From the NCBI GenBank assembly GCA_001725415.1, contig MEGH01000016.1, forward strand, positions 111,743 through 175,742: 64,000 bases of DNA, read 5' to 3'. Every line of letters starts with the position of its first letter. Within the stretch, counting starts at the first letter, position 1. The notes under the pieces are model-generated. The model did no database searches. It saw only the letters and a program-made list of their open reading frames with translations, and was not told where the DNA came from. Made by a program: the position numbers and the translations under genes. Shown one piece after another: positions 15,796 through 24,723 of the stretch. Source of the stretch: Pseudonocardia sp. SCN 73-27 (GTDB lineage Bacteria; Actinomycetota; Actinomycetes; Mycobacteriales; Pseudonocardiaceae).

Positions 15796-16563
15796 TCACC
15801 CCTGTCTACCCACGAGATGGAACACGCGGCTCAGACCGCGGTAGGGGTCGCGCGCCGCAGCCCGCAGCTCGACCTCGGCGACGGCCTGCGCGTCGGCGTC
15901 GTCGGGGATCTCCACCCAGTCGGCGAACAGCCACACCCCGTACCAGGCCTCCTGCCGCACCCCGTTGGCGCGCAGCAACTCTGCCAGGCCGTCGACGGTG
16001 TCGCCGCGGGTCGGAGTGCCGAGCACCCCGGTCTCGGTCGTGGCGTCGAACGCGGCGAGCGCGTCGTCCCACCTGCCCTCCAGCGCCGGCCTGACCGCGA
16101 GCGTCCGGGCGTTGAGCGCCATGACCGACACCAGTCCGCCGGGGGCGGCGCACCGGCACAGCGCGTCGAGCATCGGGCGCGGATCGTCGAGATACATCAG
16201 GACGCCGTGACACAGCACCGCGTCGAACTGCGCCTCCGCGGTCAGGACGTCGGCACGTTCCCCGGGTCCTTCCACCAGCCGGACCCGCCGACGTACCTCC
16301 TCCGGCTCCGCGGCGATCCGCGCCGCGGCACGCGCCAGCATCTCGGGCGACGAGTCCACGACGGTCACGTGGTACCCGAGCCGGGCCAGCGGCAGCGACT
16401 GGTGCCCCGCTCCCCCACCGACGTCGAGCACCGCGGCGTGCGGCGGCGGCAGATGGTCGAGCAGCTGCCGGTGCAGGACCTGGGTCCGGACACGGCCTCT
16501 CACCGTGGCGTACGCGCCGTCGACGAACGCGTCCGCCAGCTCCGCCCACTCATCCTCCGCCAC
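15796..16563 (-). CDS. Class I SAM-dependent methyltransferase
   Basis: A 255-residue methyltransferase from GTG 16563. Motif I is AAVLDVGGGAGHQSLPLA, motif II HVTVVDSSPEMLARAAARI, motif IV FDAVLCHGVLMYLDDP, and motif V CAAPGGLVSVMALN. The C-terminal part (AWYGVWLFADWVEIPDDADA) matches CmoA/tRNA-modification-like and UbiE-like enzymes recalled from actinobacteria, so an RNA or small-molecule substrate are both possible. It is divergent from the small gene starting at 16597. Confidence 0.85.
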   Translation of the reverse strand: MAEDEWAELADAFVDGAYATVRGRVRTQVLHRQLLDHLPPPHAAVLDVGGGAGHQSLPLARLGYHVTVVDSSPEMLARAAARIAAEPEEVRRRVRLVEGPGERADVLTAEAQFDAVLCHGVLMYLDDPRPMLDALCRCAAPGGLVSVMALNARTLAVRPALEGRWDDALAAFDATTETGVLGTPTRGDTVDGLAELLRANGVRQEAWYGVWLFADWVEIPDDADAQAVAEVELRAAARDPYRGLSRVFHLVGRQG

Positions 16564-16596
16564 GCTGCGATCGTCGCACCCGTCGGCGGGGACGGC

Positions 16597-16878
16597 GTGC
16601 CGGGCCGGTCGCCGGGGTACGGGCTGTCCGTGGCCGCCTACCTCGCCTGGACCTCGCAGCCTCCGGTCGATCTCGTCGGGCCGTGGGAGGAGGTGCGCGA
16701 GGCGGCGCCCGGGCTGTTGCTGATCGACAGCACCGCGTCGGTGTCGGCGGTCTACCACGCCGTGAAGTGGTGCCTACCGGACGACGCGGCGCTGCTGGTC
16801 ACGGCGGTGGAGTCGACGCCCAAGTCACGCGGGCTGGCCGCCGGGAGCACGACCTGGCTGCGCAACCGGACCCGATGA
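16597..16878 (+). CDS. Small hypothetical protein
   Basis: A 93-residue protein with GTG 16597 as the only good in-frame start; frame upstream reads HAAIVAPVGGDG and may belong to the natural N-terminus, so the start is uncertain. It reads GYGLSVAAYLAWTSQPPVDL, then GPWEEVREAAPGLLLIDSTA and YHAVKWCLPDDAALLVTAV. I recall similar small uncharacterised proteins in Pseudonocardiaceae but know no function. Divergent from the methyltransferase with 33 bases between. Confidence 0.5.
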   Translation: MPGRSPGYGLSVAAYLAWTSQPPVDLVGPWEEVREAAPGLLLIDSTASVSAVYHAVKWCLPDDAALLVTAVESTPKSRGLAAGSTTWLRNRTR

Positions 16879-16899
16879 GCACGCTCCCGCCGCGAACGG

Positions 16900-17361
16900 T
16901 CAGGCCGTCCGGGTCGACCGGGAGACCTCGCGCCCGAGGACGACGCCCAGCGCGATCATGGCGACCGCCAGGACCAGGTGGAGCCAGTTGTCCGCGGTGT
17001 TGAGCGGCACGAAGTTCGCGTCGCTGCCGTGGTCGATCACGAGCCCGTAGATCCACAGCACCGCGTAGACGATCCCGCCGTAGACGAGGTAGTTGCGGGC
17101 GGTGTCGGGCCTGCGGGCGAGGGCGAGCCCCGCGATCCCGAAGAGCAGGTGGACGATGTTGTGCAGGACCGAGACCGCGAACAGCCCGAGCAGCAGTGCA
17201 CCGGACTCGTGGCCCGCGAACTGCAGCTGGTCGTAGTTCGTCGTCACCCCGGGAACGAAGCCCAGGACCCCGACGAGCAGGAAGACCACACCGAAGACGG
17301 CTGCGACGATCTGCACCGGCCGGCGGGTCCCGACGGCGGCGCCTGTGCGCGGAGTACTCAT
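16900..17361 (-). CDS. DUF4383 membrane protein
   Basis: A 153-residue protein with four hydrophobic segments, from ATG 17361. The signature is VFLLVGVLGFVPGVTTNYDQ, then the His-rich VSVLHNIVHLLFGIAGLAL, and NWLHLVLAVAMIALGVVLG. This matches DUF4383, a four-helix inner-membrane family common in actinobacteria and often found near stress genes. No activity is established. It sits downstream of the damaged manganese catalase on the same strand, about 120 bases apart, so a common stress context is possible. Confidence 0.85.
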   Translation of the reverse strand: MSTPRTGAAVGTRRPVQIVAAVFGVVFLLVGVLGFVPGVTTNYDQLQFAGHESGALLLGLFAVSVLHNIVHLLFGIAGLALARRPDTARNYLVYGGIVYAVLWIYGLVIDHGSDANFVPLNTADNWLHLVLAVAMIALGVVLGREVSRSTRTA

Positions 17362-17481
17362 TGAACCTCGCTCTGATGGGTGGTGGCGGACGACGTCGTC
17401 GTCCAGGACGGGTTCGTGCTGCCGACCGAACGGCGGGATCACGGCGGGACCGGTCCGGGACCGCCCGTGTGCACCACGGCG

Positions 17482-17946
17482 CTACTCCTTGTTCTGCGCG
17501 TCCTGCGCGGCCCCGGCGACCTTCTCGAGGGCGTCGGGCAGTTCGGTCGTGCCGTAGAAGCGGCTGTCGGGACGGGTCGGCGGCGGCATCGGCGCGCTCG
17601 TCGTCGGCCCGTCGTGACAGGTGAACTCGCCGTTCCCGTCGGGGCTGGGGCCCTTGGCCCAGCGACCCTCACCGGCGTGCGCGCCGTCGGAGAAGTTGAG
17701 GTACTGGTAGGAGACCTCGGTGTGCTCCTCGGACTGCGGGAAGTTGCTCGGCGCCGGCAGCTTCTCCGCGCCCTCCTCCTGCAGCTCCGCGACGGCTGCC
17801 ATGTTCCAGCCCTGGAACATGTACTGCATGGCGATGGTGATCTCGCCGTACCGGCCGCCCAGCACCTCCTGCAGTTTCCGGGTGTACACGGCGTCGGGCT
17901 TCTCGGGGGTGGACGTGAACTGCAGCTCTTGGCGGTGCAGGAACAC
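17482..17946 (-). pseudogene. Manganese catalase with in-frame internal deletion
   Basis: GTG 17946 has GGAGG eight bases upstream. The N-terminus (FLHRQELQF, VLGGRYGEITIAMQYMFQGW) and the C-terminus (PSNFPQSEEHTEVSYQYLNF, GPTTSAPMPPPTRPDSRFYG) both fit full-length manganese catalases of about 300 residues, but only 154 codons remain. The join is at GWNM-AAVAELQEEG, so roughly 140-150 codons are lost without a frameshift. The lost part holds four of the five manganese ligands; only the first Glu (GEIT) is kept. The product cannot be a normal catalase. It is otherwise open and may still be translated. Confidence 0.85.
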
Positions 17947-18105
17947 GAAGGGACCTCCGGAGGGATTCGGGTGTGGCCGGGATCGCGGCGCGCTACTGGA
18001 CCGCTCGGCGTCACGGATCGCGACGCACCCGAGATCTGCCCGCCGCTCCGAGGCCCAAACCCACACCACCGGACGAATCCGACGCCGGCGGATCGAATAC
18101 CGGGA

Positions 18106-18435
18106 TCAGTCGTCGGGGCGGGTGGAGACCGACGGCCCGGGGACCACGAGGGCGACGTCGTAGACGTCGGGCCGGCGCAGCTTCTCCTGCAGGTGGGCGC
18201 GGGTCGCCGCCTCGCCGAGGGCGGCCCGGCTCGACCCGTGGCCGGTCCACACCACCGGGACCGGGAAGTCCTCGCGCAACCCCGCGAGCAGGCCGTAGCC
18301 GCCGTACAGCAGGTCGTCGAGGGCGTCCAGGCTGGGCCCGAGCGTCCACGACTTGCCGTGCATGAACACCCGGTTGACCTCGTCGTAGAAGCCGGCGATG
18401 CCATCGACGGCCGCGCCGTCGATCTCCACCCTCAT
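18106..18435 (-). CDS. Barstar-like ribonuclease inhibitor (orphan)
   Basis: A 109-residue acidic protein from ATG 18435, overlapping the stop of the glycosyltransferase gene (ATGA). It begins RVEIDGAAVDGIAGFYDEVN, then SWTLGPSLDALDDLLYGGYG, the helix and loop that in barstar plug the RNase active site, and ends in an acidic tail. Barstar proteins block barnase-type RNases. No barnase gene is in the window, so it is an orphan immunity protein or acts on an exogenous toxin. Its coupling to glycosyltransferase genes is unusual. Confidence 0.8.
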   Translation of the reverse strand: MRVEIDGAAVDGIAGFYDEVNRVFMHGKSWTLGPSLDALDDLLYGGYGLLAGLREDFPVPVVWTGHGSSRAALGEAATRAHLQEKLRRPDVYDVALVVPGPSVSTRPDD

Positions 18436-19649
18436 CGTGCACCTCGCGGGATCACTCCAGCATGGACGTGGCACGTCATCCTGCCGAACGCCCGCGCGAT
18501 CACCTCCTCGCGGGGCACGTCGGGCCGGCGCCGGGCGCGGCCCTCGGCCCGGGCGCTGGTCAGCGTGGCGAGGTCGGCGCCCGTGTCGGCGCCGATGATC
18601 GTGATCTCCCCGGGGTCGTGCTCCTCGAGCATGCGCATCGCCTCCTCGATCGCCGTCGCCGGCAGCACGCCGTGGACGACGACGCGGGCCCGGGCGCGGC
18701 GCAGCTGATCGGCCGACCAGAACCGGTCGGGCGGACCGATCGCGAGGTCGCGGTGGGTCTGGGCGCCGAGCGAGGCGCCGACCGCACTGCTGTCGGCATC
18801 GAGCTCGACCAGGACGTCGGGCAGCCCGCCCGCAGGGCGAGCCCCGCGCGTGCCCGGCTCCGGGATCAGCTCGGCGAGCCGTGCGGCCTCGGCCTCCTTC
18901 TGCCCGGCCTCGACGTCGCGGTCCGCCCAGTCGGGGCCGTCGTGCCAGGCGACGGCGTCGCGCCGGCGGACGAGGACGGCGCCGCCGTTCCAGGCCCGGT
19001 ACGCCAGGTCCCAGTCCTCGCCGCCGTAGCCGACGAAGCGCTCGTCGAAGCCGCCGAGGTCGTCGAACAGGCTCCGGCGGCAGGCGAGGACGGCGCTGAT
19101 GACGAAGCGGAAGCTGCGGCCGTCGGCGTGCAGGAGGTCCCCGGAGTGCGCGTAGCCGTCGGCGAGCCATTGCGGCGCCTCCAGCCGGGGCGCGGTCGCC
19201 GGGTCGTCGCCGGGGGCGAGCGCTGCCAGGTCGGCGTGCAGGCGGCGGCCGACCGCGACCACGTCCGGGCACTGCGCGACGGGTGCGGTCAGCGCCTCGA
19301 CGAACCCCGGCTCGGGCACGGTGTCGGCGTCGAGGAACACCAGTACCTCTCCACGGCTCCGTGAGGCGCCGAGGTTCCGGGCCGCCGCGGCGCGGAAGCC
19401 TCGATCCTCCTGGCGCACAACCGTTGTCGGCACCGGGCCGGCGCCGGCTCGGACGGGCCCGCGGGAGCCGTCGTCGGCGACGACGATCTCCACCGGCGGC
19501 AGGGTCTGCCGTTGCAGCGCGGCGAGGGTGAGCGCGAGCTGCCGGGGCTGTTCGTAGTGCACCACGACGACGCTCACCGTCGGCCGCGGCACGGGCAGGC
19601 CGGCGAGCAGGTCCCAACGGTTGTGCGGCAGCAGGACGTCGGTCAGCAC
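18432..19649 (-). CDS. Family 2 glycosyltransferase (GT-A)
   Basis: A 405-residue GT2 enzyme from GTG 19649, which overlaps the upstream gene by seven bases. The GT-A domain has PTVSVVVVHYEQPRQLALTL, VVADDGSRG (the first acidic nucleotide-sugar contact), GEVLVFLDADTVPEPGFVEA (the DxD) and GGFDERFVGYGGEDWDLAYR (the galactosyltransferase-like EDWD block). The C-terminal 130 residues form an unknown extra domain. It probably adds sugars to a surface glycan or glycolipid, together with the neighbouring GT. No flippase or polymerase gene is nearby. Confidence 0.85.
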   Translation of the reverse strand: MLTDVLLPHNRWDLLAGLPVPRPTVSVVVVHYEQPRQLALTLAALQRQTLPPVEIVVADDGSRGPVRAGAGPVPTTVVRQEDRGFRAAAARNLGASRSRGEVLVFLDADTVPEPGFVEALTAPVAQCPDVVAVGRRLHADLAALAPGDDPATAPRLEAPQWLADGYAHSGDLLHADGRSFRFVISAVLACRRSLFDDLGGFDERFVGYGGEDWDLAYRAWNGGAVLVRRRDAVAWHDGPDWADRDVEAGQKEAEAARLAELIPEPGTRGARPAGGLPDVLVELDADSSAVGASLGAQTHRDLAIGPPDRFWSADQLRRARARVVVHGVLPATAIEEAMRMLEEHDPGEITIIGADTGADLATLTSARAEGRARRRPDVPREEVIARAFGRMTCHVHAGVIPRGAR

Positions 19650-20602
19650 CGCACCCCCTGGACGCTCGCGTAGACCCGCAGGTGGGCGGCACCGGCGTCG
19701 GGCCAGGCCCGCGGGCCCGCGAGCACCGTCGCGGCGGGCCGGGCGAGCGCCGTGGCCGCCGCGGTGGCCAGGCCACGCCGTTCGTAGAGGACCAGTGCGT
19801 CCGGGAAGGCGCGGGCCTGCTCCGTCGCGTAGACACCGGCCGCGACCAGCGGCCGCCTGCCCGCGGCCCACCACGTGGCCAGTGTCCCGCTGGCGCTGAC
19901 CGCGCGACCGGGCACGACCGGGACGGTAACGGCGTGCGCCGCCGCACCCATCGCGGCGTCGTCGAGGCGCCCGGTGAGGACCAGTTCGACACGGAGCGTG
20001 GCAGCGAGGTTCTCCAGCTTCGCGCGCACCGACTCGTGGCCGGGGCTGACCGCGCCCGCAGCGACCACCCGGGGCCGTTCCGGCAGGCATGCGGCGACGC
20101 GCACGACGTCGGCGTGGCCCTTGCCGGGATAGACGAACCCGAGGACACCGAGGGTCGGCCGGTCGGCCCAGTCCGGCCGTGGCCCGCACGGCACCGGCTC
20201 GACGGGCAGTCCCACGACGGCCGCCTCCTGGCCCGTCATGGCGGCGACCTTCGCCGCCTCGTGGGCGGCGGACACGACGACGACGTCGGCCGCGGCGAGC
20301 ACCTTCGTGTAGCCGCGGCACCGCCGCTCGTCGCGCCGTGGGTCGACGTCGCCGCCCGGGAGGTCGTGCAGCGTGACGACGAGCGGGACCCGCACGGTCG
20401 CCGCCCACTCGGTGAAGCGGGCCGCGGCGGTGGCGATGTCGGGTCCCCAGAGGGCGTCGGTGAACTGGACGTGGACGATGTCGGCGACGGATGCGTCGTC
20501 GACGACGTGCACACCGCCCCCGCGCAGCAGTCGAGCCAGCGTCGCCGAATGGCGCACGACGCCGTGGTCGGGCGGACCCGGGGCGACGAGCCGCACCCTC
20601 AC
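19643..20602 (-). CDS. Glycosyltransferase family 4-like protein
   Basis: A 319-residue GT-B-like protein, GTG 20602 as start (GTG 20596 is an alternative). It has RLVAPGPPDHGVVRHSATLA, the acceptor-domain pattern of GT4, then HVQFTDALWGPD, VVTLHDLPGGDV, LGVLGFVYPGKGHADVVRVA with the K/G donor loop, and the donor end VSASGTLATWWAAGRRPLVA. It is shorter than most GT4 enzymes (360-400). It is coupled to the GT2 gene and the barstar gene, forming a three-gene unit. Substrate unknown. Confidence 0.75.
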   Translation of the reverse strand: MRVRLVAPGPPDHGVVRHSATLARLLRGGGVHVVDDASVADIVHVQFTDALWGPDIATAAARFTEWAATVRVPLVVTLHDLPGGDVDPRRDERRCRGYTKVLAAADVVVVSAAHEAAKVAAMTGQEAAVVGLPVEPVPCGPRPDWADRPTLGVLGFVYPGKGHADVVRVAACLPERPRVVAAGAVSPGHESVRAKLENLAATLRVELVLTGRLDDAAMGAAAHAVTVPVVPGRAVSASGTLATWWAAGRRPLVAAGVYATEQARAFPDALVLYERRGLATAAATALARPAATVLAGPRAWPDAGAAHLRVYASVQGVRC

Positions 20603-20920
20603 GAGGTGGCCCGCGGGAGAAGGACGCAGATCAGCACGGCAGGACGTTCCCGCCTGGCGTCGTCTCAACCCCGCGCCGCGTCACACACCCCGCCGTGTCC
20701 GGACAACCGGTAGAAATGTCTCGCATCCTGAGGCGTCCGCCGTCGTGGCGCTGCGGCGTCGACACACTCGAGGGGTGTGGTCATGATCGTCTCGTGGACC
20801 GCACCCGCAGGCTGACGCGTCGTCGTCACATCCACCTGCTGCGCATGTCAGCTCTTCGAGCGCAGCGGCCCGGAGTTCGTCAACGCCTGGACGCGCGCCG
20901 ACCTCGCCTGATCCCCTGAC
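20603..20920. other. Intergenic stretch with a possible short gene remnant
   Basis: These 318 bases lie between the GT operon and the MMPL gene end. On the plus strand, 20829-20912 reads TCCACQLFERSGPEFVNAWT and stops with TGA; just before it, in another frame, DRTRRLTRRRHIH. Together these could be a small cysteine-containing protein broken by one frameshift, but I do not recognise the family. No hairpin terminator or RNA gene is apparent. Confidence 0.3.
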
Positions 20921-23092
20921 TCACGCGGGTGGAGCAGCCGCCCGCTCCCCCGCGTGGTCGGACCGGGCGGGCCGGTCGAGCGCCGACGGCCACCAGACGC
21001 GACGCCCGATGTCGAGCGTCAGCGCCGGGACCAGGATCGACCGCACCAGGAGCGTGTCGACGAGGACGCCGACCGCGACGAGGAACGCGATCTGCAGCAG
21101 GAACAGGATCGGCAGCACCGCCAGCGCGGCGAACGTCGCCGCCAGCACGACCCCGGCCGAGGTGATCACGCCGCCGGTGACGCGCAGCCCGCGGACGACG
21201 CCGTCGGCGGTCCCGTACAGCTTCGTCTCCTCCCGCACCCGGCTCATCAGGAAGATGTTGTAGTCGACGCCGAGAGCCACGAGGAACACGAACGCGAACA
21301 GCGGGACGCTCGGGTCGGCCCCGGGCAGGTCGAGGACATGGTTGAACACCAGCGCCCCGATGCCGAGGGTCGCGGCGAACGACAGCACCACCGTCGCGAT
21401 CAGCAGCAGCGGCGCCACCAGCGCCCGCAACAACAGCGCGAGCACCAGGAACACGACGGCGAGCACGGCAGGGACGACGACACCCAGGTCGCGCGTCGCT
21501 GCCTCCTGGGTGTCGAGCTGCGTCGCGGTAACGCCGCCGACCAGCGGGGACGCGTCGGGGACCGCGGCGAGAGTGCGGCGCAGCTCGGCGACGGTCGCGA
21601 CGGCGGCCTCGCTGTCGGCCGGGTCGGCCAGTACGGCGTCGAGCTGCACGCGTCCGTCGACGACGCGATCCGTGCCGCGCTCGACCGACACGATCCCCGG
21701 CACCGCCCGCGCGGCCTCGACGACCCGGCCCTCGGCGGCGGCCGCCACGATCACGACGGCCGGTGACCCGGTTCCTCCCGGGAAGTGCCTGCTCAGCGCC
21801 TCCTGGCCCTGCACCGAGTCGACGGAGGACCTGTCGACGAAGAAGTCGGACTGCGCCACCCCGGACGCCTGGAACTGCGGGACGAACGCGGCGAGCACAC
21901 CGAGCGCGAGGGCGGTGACGATCCACAGCCGCCGCGGCCGCCGCCCCACGGCGTCGGCGATCCGCGCCCACAGCCCGCTCGTCGTCTCCGCGGTGCCCGC
22001 ACGTGGGCGGAACGGCCAGAACGCGGCCCGCCCGAACAGCAGCAGCGCGGCCGGCAGGAACGTCAGGGCGGCGAGGACGGACGCCACGATGCCCAGCGCC
22101 GCAACGGGTCCGAGGCCACGGTTGGAGTTCAGCCCCGACAGCAGCAGGCACAGCAGGCCCAGGACGACCGTCCCCGCCGACGCCAGCACGGGTTCGACCG
22201 TGGCTCGCCAGGCGCTGCGCATCGCGGCCGCGGTGGACGCGGTGCGGCGCAGCTCCTCGCGGTAGCGGGCGATGAGCAGCAGCGCGTAGTCGGTGGCCGC
22301 ACCGACGACCAGGATGAACAGGATCCCCTGCGTCTGGCCGGACAAGGTGATGAGACCGGCGTCGGCGAGCAGGTACACCGCGATCACCGCGAGGCACAGC
22401 GCGAGGCCCGCCGAGAGCAGGACCAGCACCGGGAGCAGCGGGCTGCGGTAGACGATCAGCAGGATCAGCGCGACGACGCCCCCGGCCACGGCGAGCAACA
22501 GCCCGTCGATACCCGCGAACGCCGCGGACAGGTCGGCGGCGAGCCCGGCCGGTCCGGTGACGTGCACGGACAGCCCGGCGGGCAGACCTGCGGCCATCGT
22601 CTCGCGCAGCTGCGGGACCGACTCGTCGAGACCGTCGCGGGCCTCGGCAGGGTACGACGCGATGAACTGGGCGGCGCCACCGTCCGGGGACGGGATGACC
22701 GGCGACACCGCCTCCACCCCGGGGGAACGGGCGGCCGCGGCGGCGCGGGCGCGGATCGTGTCGAGGTCCTGCCCGGTCAGACCGCCGGGGCGTTCGAAGA
22801 CGACGACCCCGGGCAGCGGCCTCGGTCCGGCAAAGGCCTGTTGCTGCTCGGCGGCCCGTGTCGACTCGGCGTCGGCGGGCAGGAACGTGCTGCTGTCGTT
22901 GGTCTGGACCTCGGCCAGCCGGCCCTGGAACGGCCCACCGATCGCGCCGACGGCGAGCCACAGCATCAGCACGAGCGCGACGGCAGGCCACAGCCGGCGG
23001 GCCCGGACCGGTGCCGGCGCGGGGCGGGGCTCGTCCGAGGGCGGGGTGACCGGCGTCGTCGGACCGGGCGAATCGCCCGAAACTGGACTCAC
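20921..23092 (-). CDS. MMPL/RND family transporter
   Basis: A 723-residue membrane protein with two internally homologous halves, each one helix, a large external domain and about five helices. The intramembrane signature appears as ILFILVVGAATDYALLLIAR in the first half and FAFVFLVALGVDYNIFLMSR in the second; the GxxxDY pairs carry the proton-relay Asp. GTG 23092 overlaps the stop of the beta-subunit gene (GTGA), so it closes the leftward operon starting near 29288. MMPL proteins export lipids or hydrophobic metabolites with proton drive. Here it could expel a pathway product or substrate; that is context. Confidence 0.88.
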   Translation of the reverse strand: MSPVSGDSPGPTTPVTPPSDEPRPAPAPVRARRLWPAVALVLMLWLAVGAIGGPFQGRLAEVQTNDSSTFLPADAESTRAAEQQQAFAGPRPLPGVVVFERPGGLTGQDLDTIRARAAAAARSPGVEAVSPVIPSPDGGAAQFIASYPAEARDGLDESVPQLRETMAAGLPAGLSVHVTGPAGLAADLSAAFAGIDGLLLAVAGGVVALILLIVYRSPLLPVLVLLSAGLALCLAVIAVYLLADAGLITLSGQTQGILFILVVGAATDYALLLIARYREELRRTASTAAAMRSAWRATVEPVLASAGTVVLGLLCLLLSGLNSNRGLGPVAALGIVASVLAALTFLPAALLLFGRAAFWPFRPRAGTAETTSGLWARIADAVGRRPRRLWIVTALALGVLAAFVPQFQASGVAQSDFFVDRSSVDSVQGQEALSRHFPGGTGSPAVVIVAAAAEGRVVEAARAVPGIVSVERGTDRVVDGRVQLDAVLADPADSEAAVATVAELRRTLAAVPDASPLVGGVTATQLDTQEAATRDLGVVVPAVLAVVFLVLALLLRALVAPLLLIATVVLSFAATLGIGALVFNHVLDLPGADPSVPLFAFVFLVALGVDYNIFLMSRVREETKLYGTADGVVRGLRVTGGVITSAGVVLAATFAALAVLPILFLLQIAFLVAVGVLVDTLLVRSILVPALTLDIGRRVWWPSALDRPARSDHAGERAAAPPA

Positions 23093-24723
23093 GCCAGAAG
23101 CCTAGTCAGCTTCCCGCGAAGCGCATCTCCGTTCTCGTCCTCGGCCGCGGCGGCGCGCAGGGCCGCCAGGGTGGTCGCGGCGTCGCGACGGCCCCGCAAC
23201 GCCCGGGCGGCGGCCATCAGCCGGGTGAAGCTCTCGCCGCCGTGGGCCCAGGTCGCGCCGTAGCCCTTGAGCACCTCCCGGCACTCGACGATCTCCGTGG
23301 CCAGCGCGGGGTCTGTCGCGGCGACGTCGATCGCGAGCGTGGTCCAGTCGTCGATCGCGGCCTGCTCGTGGACGAACCGCAGCGACCGGGGCCGCAGCGG
23401 CCGCAGCCGTGCCATCGTCGAGAGCAGTGTGAACCCGGTGACCGACGTCGTGTCGAGGACGATGCCGTCACGCGCCACCCGGTCGACGGCGCGGGTGAAG
23501 GCACGGGAGCGGCGCAGGAGCCGGCCCAGCCGGTAGGGCATGGTGTCGGTGATCTCCTCGGCCTGTGGGTGCAGGTACTCGCGAACCTGGGTGAGCTGCG
23601 CCGGGGTCGCCGACGCCTCGGTGCGGACGCGGTCGAGGCGGCGCTGCCGGGTCTTCTGGTGGGCGACCTGGATGGTGTCCTGATAGCACATCCACAGCGC
23701 GAGCTGCCGGGCCGCGGCGCTGGTCAGGGCGGCCGCGCCGTCGCGGTCGGGGTCGGCGGCGGCGAACGCGCGGACCCGGCCGAGGTAGCGCCGGGCGTAG
23801 TCGACGTCCTGGTAGACGCCGGTGCGGACGAGCCCGTGCAGGACCGTCGACCGGGCCGCGGCCGGCAGGTCCGCGACCTGGCGGGCGAGCGGGCGCAGGT
23901 CCGGGCCGACGAGCGACTCCGGGTCGGTGGCGGCGACCGCGGTGCGCCGGGCCTCCTCGCGGTCCTTCTCGTCGGCGGGCGACGGCGGGCGGGGCCCGAT
24001 CGTGATCGCGACCGGGGCAGGCCGCCGGGGCGCGACGGTCTCGCGGGCGGCGTCGAACCCGCCGGCGAACGCCGTGAGGCTCGGCCCGACACCCTTGCCG
24101 GCGTCGCGGATCGCCCGCTCGAACTCCTCGCGTCCGAACGGCAGCGCGCCCGAGCCCGCGACGGCGCCGAGCAGCGCAGCGGAGACGACGCTGCGGTGTC
24201 GGGTGGCGATGGCGGCGAAGTCGGCGGCGACGAGCTGCTTCGCGGCGCGACCGGCGGCGGCGAGCAGTTCGGCGGAGTCGACGCGACCGTCGCCGGGATG
24301 CATCTTCTCGTCGATCGTGTAGACGCGGTTGGTCGACGCGATCAGCGTCGTGCGGTCCGGGGTGGCGAACCCGCGCTGCACGGCGCGACCGCACTCCATC
24401 AGCTCCGACGCGACGACGACGTCGACCTCCCCGGGCGCCGGGAACACCGACAGCACCGGCTCGGGGCGACCGGCTGCGCCGACGTCGGGCACCGGCGGGT
24501 ACAGCTCGGCGTAGTAGACGGTCGCGCCCGTCCGCTGCGCGACGCCGGCGACCGACGTCGTCTGCGCGTGGTAGCCCGCTGTTTCGGCGACCGCGACGAT
24601 CCAGTCGGCGAGGACGCCGCCGCCCTCCCCACCCATCGCCAGGATCGCGACGGTGATCGGGCGGGCCCCGGCGTACCAGGACGCCGTGCCGGTGGCGGCG
24701 GGTGCGGGCATGACGGTGGGCAT
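23089..24723 (-). CDS. Indolepyruvate ferredoxin oxidoreductase beta-like subunit with C-terminal extension
   Basis: A 544-residue protein from ATG 24723, overlapping the alpha-subunit stop by one base. Residues 20-230 form the gamma/beta pyruvate-ferredoxin-oxidoreductase domain: ILAMGGEGGGVLADWIVAVA, TSVAGVAQRTGATVYYAELY, VVVASELMECGRAVQRGF. Residues about 290-540 are a helical extension (WMCYQDTIQVAHQKTRQRRL, FTLLSTMARLRPLRP) as in the DUF6537-containing versions found in aerobes. Paired with the alpha subunit it would oxidise an aryl-2-oxo acid to an acyl-CoA, passing electrons to ferredoxin. Confidence 0.8.
   Translation of the reverse strand: MPTVMPAPAATGTASWYAGARPITVAILAMGGEGGGVLADWIVAVAETAGYHAQTTSVAGVAQRTGATVYYAELYPPVPDVGAAGRPEPVLSVFPAPGEVDVVVASELMECGRAVQRGFATPDRTTLIASTNRVYTIDEKMHPGDGRVDSAELLAAAGRAAKQLVAADFAAIATRHRSVVSAALLGAVAGSGALPFGREEFERAIRDAGKGVGPSLTAFAGGFDAARETVAPRRPAPVAITIGPRPPSPADEKDREEARRTAVAATDPESLVGPDLRPLARQVADLPAAARSTVLHGLVRTGVYQDVDYARRYLGRVRAFAAADPDRDGAAALTSAAARQLALWMCYQDTIQVAHQKTRQRRLDRVRTEASATPAQLTQVREYLHPQAEEITDTMPYRLGRLLRRSRAFTRAVDRVARDGIVLDTTSVTGFTLLSTMARLRPLRPRSLRFVHEQAAIDDWTTLAIDVAATDPALATEIVECREVLKGYGATWAHGGESFTRLMAAARALRGRRDAATTLAALRAAAAEDENGDALRGKLTRLLA

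Noticed and set aside
16153-16362. Plus-strand frames inside the methyltransferase gene
   Set aside because: They overlap SAM motifs I, II and IV on the other strand and have no start signals.
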